Source: an uncultured Alphaproteobacteria bacterium
Lineage (GTDB): Bacteria > Pseudomonadota > Alphaproteobacteria > UBA7985 > CAJQQZ01
Direction of reading: 5' to 3'
Assembly: GCA_905480575.1 (NCBI GenBank)
Contig: CAJQQZ010000034.1
Coordinates: 1-39,893, forward strand
Length of the DNA stretch: 39,893 bases
Made by a program: the position numbers and the translations under genes. Positions 34,004 to 39,893 of this stretch are shown in pieces (positions within the stretch are counted from its first letter, which is position 1; every line of letters starts with the position of its first letter). The notes under the pieces are model-generated. The model had not been told where the DNA came from. It did no database searches and saw nothing but the letters and a program-made list of their open reading frames with translations.

Positions 34004-35152
34004 ATGAAGAAGAAGTCAACAACTGTTCAAAACAACATTCATAGAGTTTTTGGTGGCGGCACAGCGCTGTCACCCTTTCATGAATGCTACGCTACGGACA
34101 AGACTGTGCTCAGGACTTGTGCAGGGCGGTTCTTCGTCCATGATAACGGTGAAGACTCTGACAAGGCTTACTGGGCTCTAAGGCAATCTTGCGCAATCTT
34201 TGATGTGCCCGAACGTCCGTGGGAGATCGCCGGGCCCGATGTTGTTCCTTTCTTGGAGAAACTGTTTGCACGTAGAATCTCGCAGCTGAAGGTGAACCGT
34301 GGTTGTTATGCCATCGCTTGCACGCCTAAAGGCAAGATTTTCATGGATGGTGTCCTGTTTCGTCTGGCCGAAGACCGTTTCTGGTATGTTCAGCCCGATG
34401 GAGACTTCAATACCTGGGCCTTAGCACATGATACAGGATTTGACGTGGTGATCTCTGATCCGCATTCACGTGTTTTGCAGATTCAGGGGCCAAAGTCCTT
34501 CGGTGTTATGAATGCAGCTTCTGATGGATCCATAACCCGTGAAATGGGATATTATCACTCAGGCTTTTTCAGTTTAGGCGGGCAGGAGGTCTTTGTTTCT
34601 AGAACTGGCTGGACAGGAGAGTTGGGATATGAGGTTTACACCTTGGGCGATGCAACAGATTGTCCGCGACTTTGGAATCATCTCTTAAGTTCTGGTTTTA
34701 TGCAGGAAATAGTGGTTGGCGCTATGCAGTCCATGAACATACGCCGTATTGAGGCTGGTGTTCTTGATTGTGGGGGTGATTTTGACACTTCGATGACACC
34801 TTTCGAGGCGGGGCTCGGGAAGTTTGTAGATCTAACTAAGGAAGGTTTCATTGGGCGCGAGCCTTTGCTTGACGCCGGTCAGGAAAAGAGGATCTATGGG
34901 CTTGTTTGTAGGGACCTTGTACCGACTGTAGGAAGCAAAGTAGTCAGCGGTGATAAAGAAGTTGGTATCGTCACCACGGGCGCACATTCGCCCTTTTTGG
35001 AGACTGGCATTGGGTATGTTAGATTTCATGAAGTCGGGCCATGGCCAGGGCAAAAGTTGACCCTCATAAAGGGCGACATTACCACCAAATGTGACATCAT
35101 CGATCCACCCTTCTATGATCGAGACAAAGAACTTGTGAGAGGACTGAAATGA
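34004..35152 (+). CDS. DmdA-related GcvT-fold demethylase-like protein (second copy)
   Basis: A 382-residue paralog of the protein at 14027, with IFDVPERPWEIAGPDVVPFL, ACTPKGKIFMDGVLF (D115 at the catalytic position), EDRFWYVQPDGDFNTWALAH, SRTGWTGELGYEVY, NIRRIEAGVL and TPFEAGLGKFVD. It would accept a methyl or one-carbon unit onto tetrahydrofolate. Its stop overlaps the ATG of the Rieske gene (ATGA), implying coupled production, so the two probably handle successive demethylations of one substrate. No glycine cleavage partner genes are near. DMSP demethylation cannot be excluded. Confidence 0.78.
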   Translation: MKKKSTTVQNNIHRVFGGGTALSPFHECYATDKTVLRTCAGRFFVHDNGEDSDKAYWALRQSCAIFDVPERPWEIAGPDVVPFLEKLFARRISQLKVNRGCYAIACTPKGKIFMDGVLFRLAEDRFWYVQPDGDFNTWALAHDTGFDVVISDPHSRVLQIQGPKSFGVMNAASDGSITREMGYYHSGFFSLGGQEVFVSRTGWTGELGYEVYTLGDATDCPRLWNHLLSSGFMQEIVVGAMQSMNIRRIEAGVLDCGGDFDTSMTPFEAGLGKFVDLTKEGFIGREPLLDAGQEKRIYGLVCRDLVPTVGSKVVSGDKEVGIVTTGAHSPFLETGIGYVRFHEVGPWPGQKLTLIKGDITTKCDIIDPPFYDRDKELVRGLK

Positions 35153-36357
35153 AACTGGATGGAAAGCCAATTGGTCAGGACTGGGATCGTTCTGGGTTAC
35201 CGGGATGGACCTATTTTTCAGAGGAGCTGCACGAGATAGAGCGAGAAGAGGTCTTCCGTAAAATGTGGCAGCTGGTTTGCCATGTGAATGATGTTCCTGA
35301 ATCCGGCGATTTCATGACAATGGATATCGCCGGCGAACGCGGCTTTGTTGTCCGTGGCAATGACGGACAGGTTCGTGCTTTCCACAACCTTTGTCGTCAT
35401 CGAGGTGCACGGGTTGTTGCAGAGGAGCAGGGATCTTGCGGATCAGTTATCACCTGCCCATTTCATGGCTGGACGTACAATCTGGACGGCAGCCTGCGTG
35501 GTATGGCGGTCAAAAATTCCTTTCCCGGCGACGTAGACAAAGCTCAGTTTGGGCTCAAGCCTTTGGAGATGGAGATCTGGCACGGTTTCATTTTTGTACG
35601 TTTCAAACCTTCTGAACAGGCTTCGGTGAAGGAATTGCTCTCCGGTTTTGAAGAGGAGGCATCTCACTATAACCTCGAGGAGCTCCTGCCAACTGGAGAG
35701 GAGATGTGGGTTGACGAGATTCCGGTCAATTGGAAGGCGGTGCGCGACGTTGATAATGAGGGCTATCATGTAAAGCAGGCTCATCCCGGTCTGGAAGACC
35801 TTTATGGTGGTGGGTACTACGACGAAGTCTTTTCCAACGGAACATCGCGGTCAATTGGTGTCTTTCGCGAGGGGGCGGCTTCACTCTGGTCTGTTCAAGC
35901 CTACCGTTCAATTCTGCCGGAAGCCACTTGGTTGCCGGAAAGCCATCGCAACATGTGGGTCTACATCGGACTGTTCCCGAACCTGGTTATTGGCCTCTAC
36001 CCGGACTCGGTAACTTTTTACCAGGAACTCCCCGTTTCACCGACGAGAACGATCCAGCGAGGCACCGTCTACAAGTTTGCTCATGAAGATCGGCAGTTAA
36101 AGGCCGCACGCTATCTATCGGGTCGGATTGATCGTGATACTGTAGAGGAAGATCAAATGCTGACGGTCTGGTCATGCGAGGGTGCACAATCTTCTGCTTT
36201 TGACGGCATCTTTCTTTCGGATTTGGAATACGGCCTGAAAAGCCACCACGATCAATTGAGGTCAGTGATACCGGTCATGACGCAAAAGGATGAACCGGCT
36301 CCTGGCTCTGTAGCAAAACTCAATCGGTCTTTGAAACAGGAAAATCCTAGGGCATGA
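35149..36357 (+). CDS. Rieske-type oxygenase alpha subunit, quaternary-amine demethylase-like
   Basis: A 402-residue ring-hydroxylating-type oxygenase. The Rieske cluster is C82-x-H84 and C103-x2-H106 (CPFHGWTYNLDGS). The mononuclear iron site shows NWKAVRDVDNEGYHVKQAH with H207 and H212. The residue three before the first histidine is E204; most Rieske oxygenases have aspartate there, while carnitine monooxygenase CntA uses glutamate. That, and the amine-related neighbours, suggest N-demethylation or C-N cleavage of a betaine-like substrate (GbcA, stachydrine demethylase and CntA are relatives). No reductase gene is in the operon; the ferredoxin at 18342 or an outside reductase must serve. 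Confidence 0.85.
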   Translation: MKLDGKPIGQDWDRSGLPGWTYFSEELHEIEREEVFRKMWQLVCHVNDVPESGDFMTMDIAGERGFVVRGNDGQVRAFHNLCRHRGARVVAEEQGSCGSVITCPFHGWTYNLDGSLRGMAVKNSFPGDVDKAQFGLKPLEMEIWHGFIFVRFKPSEQASVKELLSGFEEEASHYNLEELLPTGEEMWVDEIPVNWKAVRDVDNEGYHVKQAHPGLEDLYGGGYYDEVFSNGTSRSIGVFREGAASLWSVQAYRSILPEATWLPESHRNMWVYIGLFPNLVIGLYPDSVTFYQELPVSPTRTIQRGTVYKFAHEDRQLKAARYLSGRIDRDTVEEDQMLTVWSCEGAQSSAFDGIFLSDLEYGLKSHHDQLRSVIPVMTQKDEPAPGSVAKLNRSLKQENPRA

Positions 36358-37358
36358 CACCAAAACAGGCAGGCTTTTACATGCCGGCAGAATGGACACC
36401 GCACGAACGTTGCTGGATGATGTGGCCCTGTCGTCGTGAAGTCTGGCCAGACATAGAAGCAACCATGAAGGACTTCGTGGCCGTTGCCCACGCCATTCGT
36501 GAATTCGAGCCTGTGACGATGGTTGCCCACCCAAGGGACGAAGCCATGGCTCGATCGATGTTGGGCAGCGATATCGATGTGCTGACCTCACAGATCGACG
36601 ATTCATGGTCGCGCGACGCTGGGCCTTGTTTTCTGATTGATGATCAGGGCAATCATGCTGGTGTCAATTTTGAATTCAACGCCTGGGGTGGCAAATACGC
36701 CCCTTACGATGGAGACAACCGGTTTTCATCATTCGTGCTTGAGCAGGCTGGTGTGCGTCAGTTCTCATCTAAACTGATTGCAGAGGGCGGTGGTATTTCT
36801 GTTGACGGGGAAGGGACAATTCTGACCACTGAATTTTGCTTTCCAAACTCAAACCGCAATCCAGACTGGACAAGAGAGCAAATTGAACAAGAACTGATGG
36901 AGGTGCTGGGCGGGGCGAAGGTGATCTGGTTACCAGGGGACTGGGACGAGATTGAAACGGATGGCCATGTTGATGGTATCGCGGCATTCGTTGCGCCAGG
37001 GAAAGTATTGGCGGAGATACCGGGAGATCCAAACGCTGAACATTACAACATCATGGTTGAGAACTATGAAACGTTGAAAGGCCAGACGGACGCAAGAGGT
37101 CGGGAGCTGGAGTTGGTTCAGCTGCGTGACGCCAGTGATGCGGATGCTGTCGGTGATACTTTCTGTAATTGTTACGTCAACTCATACCTGGCCAACGGTG
37201 GAGTTGTGATGCCCAAATATGATATCCCGGCCGATGAAGCCGCCGCTGAAATCTATCAAGACTTGTTTCCGGACAGAACCGTTTCTCAGGTGTCTATCAA
37301 CAACATTGCTCTTGGCGGTGGTGGCATTCACTGTATTACCCAACAACAACCGCTTTAG
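36354..37358 (+). CDS. aguA: Agmatine deiminase-family enzyme
   Basis: A 334-residue guanidine-modifying enzyme of the agmatine deiminase/PAD_porph family. DSWSRDAGPCFL, FEFNAWGGKY, TDGHVDGIAAF (H205) and the catalytic C327 in GGGGIHCITQQ are all present. Agmatine deiminase turns agmatine into N-carbamoylputrescine and ammonia. The protein is somewhat shorter than typical AguA. Its ATG overlaps the Rieske stop (ATGA), an unusual partner: it suggests that the demethylated product is a guanidine, perhaps agmatine from a methylated derivative. No N-carbamoylputrescine amidase (AguB) is in the window. Confidence 0.82.
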   Translation: MTPKQAGFYMPAEWTPHERCWMMWPCRREVWPDIEATMKDFVAVAHAIREFEPVTMVAHPRDEAMARSMLGSDIDVLTSQIDDSWSRDAGPCFLIDDQGNHAGVNFEFNAWGGKYAPYDGDNRFSSFVLEQAGVRQFSSKLIAEGGGISVDGEGTILTTEFCFPNSNRNPDWTREQIEQELMEVLGGAKVIWLPGDWDEIETDGHVDGIAAFVAPGKVLAEIPGDPNAEHYNIMVENYETLKGQTDARGRELELVQLRDASDADAVGDTFCNCYVNSYLANGGVVMPKYDIPADEAAAEIYQDLFPDRTVSQVSINNIALGGGGIHCITQQQPL

Positions 37359-37609
37359 AGCTAGCTTCCTTCCTTCCCTCAAGTTCCGGCTAGTGTGGCG
37401 TTGACCTGTGCTGTCGTAAGCGAGTTCTCATCATTGGGACTGATGTTTTGGGAATTTCCTCAGCCCTTAGCCAAAATTAAGGCACCTCTCCAAGGAACTA
37501 GCTCAATAGGATCGGCGCACCTGCAAAATTTGCCCTAAATTGGTTGCCCAGAACTGCTAGTTTTGACTCCTGCAAAGCCTGAAATTCCCCAGTGGTTATT
37601 GGGTGATTC

Positions 37610-37635
37610 GTTTTACTTGAGACTCCAAGTAAAAC
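37610..37635. repeat. Inverted repeat GTTTTACTTG-N6-CAAGTAAAAC, likely upstream activator site
   Basis: Two perfect ten-base arms flank AGACTC. The dyad is about 95-120 bases upstream of the start expected from the sigma-54 promoter, the usual place for an enhancer-binding protein. A third half-site, AAGTAAAAC, is at 37671-37679 and an inverted TTTTACTT at 37824-37831. No T-run follows, so it is not a terminator. The binding protein is not encoded in the window. Confidence 0.65.
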
Positions 37636-37703
37636 CAGGTGTATGTGCGCGGATTTCTTTATAAAATCTTAAGTAAAACAAGCAGTTGTGCCTGAAATAC
37701 TCT

Positions 37704-37719
37704 TGGCACGCCCCTTGCT
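37704..37719 (+). promoter_or_regulatory. Sigma-54 (RpoN) promoter, -24/-12 elements
   Basis: TTGGCACGCCCCTTGCT has the GG and GC dinucleotides of the -24 and -12 elements separated by exactly ten bases and matches the consensus YTGGCACG-N4-TTGCW throughout. Transcription should begin near 37730, pointing at the large exported-protein gene. Confidence 0.85.
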
Positions 37720-37908
37720 ACTTCAGTTTTATTACAATTTGTAAATATTGAGAGTTTGAGGAAAAACAAGGGGCTGACTACTTCGATAGAAGCATAAAAA
37801 GAAAAATAACAACAAGATAGAGCTTTTACTTAATCTATTGAATTAGGAAAAAAGGTACCAACTAAAAACCTTCGATACGCAATTTAGACAGCATTTTGGG
37901 GACTACCT

Positions 37909-39893
37909 GTGCATTTCGCGAATCGACTAAGCCTTTCTTTCATCCACAAAGCTTTGCGCTTTTTGGAATTGCTGGATCGAAGGGAAAAAAATACTTCTAA
38001 TTCGAGCCATTCGAGTTCTTGCAGTGTTGAGCAAGCTACCAGAATTACGCAACGTCTTGGGTCTGTGCTCAAATCGGGTTTGGCTTGTCTAGCAGCAATT
38101 CTCTTTTCTGTTGTGATTATGACGGCCCTGAGCAGTACTGCTGAGGCACAGTGTGCGTCGACGACCGGCCCCAGCCTTTGCCTGCACAAGACAAACTCAG
38201 GTATTGTTGAGCAAAATCCTGGGGCCAATGACAATCTTTATTATACCGACTGGCAGATCAAGTTGGTTAACAACGGTAACATTGCTATCGAGTGGTCGGA
38301 ATTCACCGATGATTTTCAGACTATAAATCCAACCGGGGTCGTCTTTAGTTTTGACGGTAGTTATCCCGCAGGAGGTACTAGCCCCAGTCTGATTACTTCC
38401 TTTGTTGTTACAGGATCGCCTAGTTCCACACCGACGCAAAATTCGGCGTGGAACAGTTCGACGGCCAACGAATTGTTGGTAAGCCAGTTTTCCGGCAACA
38501 GCATGGACGGTGATTCGACCAATGATACAACTCATATTACCCTACAGCCCGCCGATGAGGTCAACGTTGTCGTCAGAACCTACTATCAGCTTGCAGTTAG
38601 CACAATCTACAACGAAACAGATGCTGCTGCGCGTTACCACGATGGTACATCCTATCAACCCGTCCCAATTACCATTGCAACAGAGTCGGCTGGCGGTTTA
38701 CCAGGTGCGTTACCAAGTGCGCAAATCAAGAAACAAAGGAATCATTACGCTGAAGATGTCTACTACGACGTAGCTAGTGGGAATTTTGTTATCGATTTTA
38801 CACTACTCGTTAACAACGATGGCCCAGTACCATTGACTGATTTGTCTATTGTTGATCCTTTTTCGACGATGGACACAGAGCATGGTACATTTAGTTTGTT
38901 ATCAGCTGAAGTCACAGATACCAATGTCTACGAATTCATCGGCAGCCTTTCAACAAGTGCTTCGACAGCTCAGGACTTGACCGGGCTGACCCTAGCAGCG
39001 AACCCAGATCGCTTTGGATTGGGCAATCAAGGAACTTACGACGGAACGCCCGTTAATCCAGAGGTGCTGGATGACGGGAACCCAGCCACTGTTCCGGCAC
39101 TGGACCCAGACGAGTTGCTTGAAGTAAAAATTCGCTACATTGTTGATGCTGTTCCCGATGGAACCAGCTCAACCGCGTTGGATTGTATGGCCATCTACAA
39201 CTACTTCACCCTTAACTCCAATGGCGGCGATATCGATCTGACGACTCCGAGCGCGGCGGGTACAGCCAATGTTGCTGGCTTTTCACAACTCCACCAAGCA
39301 GTACTTTGCGAACCATCGCTCACAAAAACTTTAACTTCTATTACTCTTACATCTTTCGGTACAGGAGGGGCACCCAACGAATACACAGCCCGTTATACGA
39401 TTGATTTAAGACTGCCGTTTGGAAACAAAGGCGATGTTTCGTTACTAGACAACTACGAAACCCCCAATACAGCAATTGGTGTAGAAGTTCTCAGTACTTC
39501 GGTTGGAACCCAAGGCACTACGAGAAGATTCCGCAGATTTCCGGAATCAAATCCTTTCTATACGGTTTGGACCGACACTTGGGACGGCGAAACACCTTAT
39601 GCTGCTGGGCACACAAGCACTACCCCTAACGACGAACTTCTAAATCAAGGATCAACAATTGATCCGAGGTACATTCAATATGTCACAAGTTTCGACGTTG
39701 AATTTTCTGCAACTGACCCTAATGGCACCGTTTGTAATGACGTGACCTTTACCGCAGATTTGCCGGACGTGTTGGGAAGTTCGCAAGTACTAACATTGAC
39801 TGATACAGATGACGGTTGTGGTGGGGGAGGCGGAGCACTGCCAGGCGGTGTTCCTAGTGCACAAATCAAAAAGCAAAGAGATCACTATGCTAA
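37909..39893 (+). CDS. Large exported repeat protein with DUF11-like beta-sandwich domains (3' end outside window)
   Basis: An uninterrupted frame of 661 codons running off the window. Start GTG 37909 follows GGGGA by six bases. Residues 53-80 (VLKSGLACLAAILFSVVIMT, then ALSSTAEA, QC) are a Sec signal peptide preceded by an unusually long 52-residue lead; a GTG at 38065 would give a normal-length signal. The mature part is acidic, rich in Thr, Ser, Asn and Asp, with segments such as FVIDFTLLVNNDGPVPLTDL and YTARYTIDLRLPFGNKGDVS that resemble DUF11-like domains of surface proteins. A linker, PSAQIKKQR, recurs 380 residues apart. Probably cell-surface or secreted, perhaps adhesive; driven by the sigma-54 promoter. 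Confidence 0.8.
   Translation, partial: MHFANRLSLSFIHKALRFLELLDRREKNTSNSSHSSSCSVEQATRITQRLGSVLKSGLACLAAILFSVVIMTALSSTAEAQCASTTGPSLCLHKTNSGIVEQNPGANDNLYYTDWQIKLVNNGNIAIEWSEFTDDFQTINPTGVVFSFDGSYPAGGTSPSLITSFVVTGSPSSTPTQNSAWNSSTANELLVSQFSGNSMDGDSTNDTTHITLQPADEVNVVVRTYYQLAVSTIYNETDAAARYHDGTSYQPVPITIATESAGGLPGALPSAQIKKQRNHYAEDVYYDVASGNFVIDFTLLVNNDGPVPLTDLSIVDPFSTMDTEHGTFSLLSAEVTDTNVYEFIGSLSTSASTAQDLTGLTLAANPDRFGLGNQGTYDGTPVNPEVLDDGNPATVPALDPDELLEVKIRYIVDAVPDGTSSTALDCMAIYNYFTLNSNGGDIDLTTPSAAGTANVAGFSQLHQAVLCEPSLTKTLTSITLTSFGTGGAPNEYTARYTIDLRLPFGNKGDVSLLDNYETPNTAIGVEVLSTSVGTQGTTRRFRRFPESNPFYTVWTDTWDGETPYAAGHTSTTPNDELLNQGSTIDPRYIQYVTSFDVEFSATDPNGTVCNDVTFTADLPDVLGSSQVLTLTDTDDGCGGGGGALPGGVPSAQIKKQRDHYA
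38701..38751 (+). repeat. Linker repeat copy 1 in the exported protein
   Basis: 17 codons reading PGALPSAQIKKQRNHYA, just after a first folded region. Copy 2 lies exactly 1140 bases downstream. Many codons differ only at third positions, so the peptide, not the DNA, is conserved. Confidence 0.8.
39841..39891 (+). repeat. Linker repeat copy 2 in the exported protein
   Basis: 17 codons reading PGGVPSAQIKKQRDHYA, following a glycine run (CGGGGGAL). It matches copy 1 in 14 of 17 residues. The window ends here, so further units of about 380 residues may follow. Confidence 0.8.

Larger units (their letters stand above)
37359..37908 (+). other. 550-base intergenic regulatory region
   Basis: No convincing gene was found. 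The first 230 bases are unremarkable and show no clear intrinsic terminator for the upstream operon. From 37610 there is a long dyad, a further AAGTAAAAC half-site (37671-37679), a sigma-54 promoter (37704-37719), then an AT-rich leader of about 180 bases with one more TTTTACTT (37824-37831) and a GGGGA ribosome site (37898-37902) before the GTG at 37909. Confidence 0.7.

Noticed and set aside
37610-37635. The dyad as an intrinsic terminator for the upstream operon.
   Set aside because: The stem is AT-rich, no T-run follows on either strand, and it is 250 bases past the last stop codon. Its position relative to the sigma-54 promoter fits an activator site better.
37884-38234. A 116-codon minus-strand frame over the start of the exported-protein gene.
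   Set aside because: The plus-strand frame has a ribosome site, a signal peptide and 661 uninterrupted codons; the minus frame has none of these.
1-39893. CRISPR arrays, tRNA or rRNA genes, transposases, phage genes.
   Set aside because: None found on reading both strands; no regularly spaced repeats or transposase-like proteins are present.

Overview
The window reads as chromosomal DNA of a free-living, probably marine, alphaproteobacterium of moderate GC content. This rests on gene content only (narR/narK pairing, anthraniloyl-CoA route, Pot-type uptake beside several N-demethylase families, BetI-type regulator, DmdA-related proteins); the genus cannot be told. Gene density is high, with many 1-4 base start/stop overlaps. 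I see no rRNA, tRNA, CRISPR array, insertion sequence or prophage.

Layout. (1) 1-1095: the start of a nitrate/nitrite transporter gene (minus strand, cut by the window edge) and a divergent Crp/Fnr regulator resembling NarR, with two perfect TTGAT-N4-ATCAA boxes. (2) 1278-9658: an eight-gene plus-strand operon for anthranilate breakdown through CoA thioesters: the monooxygenase/old-yellow-enzyme fusion, SDR, MarR regulator, crotonase, acyl-CoA dehydrogenase, tryptophan 2,3-dioxygenase, 2-aminobenzoate-CoA ligase and a Rid-family protein. The dioxygenase ties it to tryptophan. (3) 9883-16144: a 3-hydroxyisobutyrate-dehydrogenase-like gene, a minus-strand operon of PanB-like, phytanoyl-CoA-dioxygenase-like and CitE-like genes, and a divergent MarR, DmdA-related and EamA transporter set. 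The PanB-like protein has lost metal ligands, so this looks like an uncharacterised catabolic pathway. (4) 16165-19641: an IclR regulator divergent from a sulfur operon of an SBP56/methanethiol-oxidase-like protein, 2Fe-2S ferredoxin, CoA-binding protein and rhodanese. (5) 19785-28209: a putrescine-type ABC transporter followed by a PuuB-like oxidase, an OYE/Fe-S demethylase-like flavoprotein, a ferritin-like protein and a GFA-family protein. (6) 28206-37358: a BetI-like repressor with a TMADH-like gene and a small protein on the minus strand, divergent from a plus-strand operon of a second TMADH-like gene (broken by an in-frame TAA), a VOC protein, a DmdA-related protein, a Rieske oxygenase of the quaternary-ammonium type and an agmatine-deiminase-like protein. 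(7) 37359-39893: a 550-base regulatory region with a textbook sigma-54 promoter and an upstream dyad, then the first 661 codons of a large exported repeat protein.

Working together: regions 5 and 6 are best read as uptake and stepwise demethylation of an N-methylated amine, polyamine or guanidinium compound. Rieske and TMADH-like enzymes would remove methyl groups, DmdA-related proteins would move one-carbon units to tetrahydrofolate, and the agmatine-deiminase-like enzyme would open a guanidine. This is inference; the strongest clues are the Pot transporter, the CntA-like bridging glutamate of the Rieske protein and the co-operonic deiminase. The most novel elements are that island, the metal-site-altered PanB operon, and the sigma-54-driven repeat protein.
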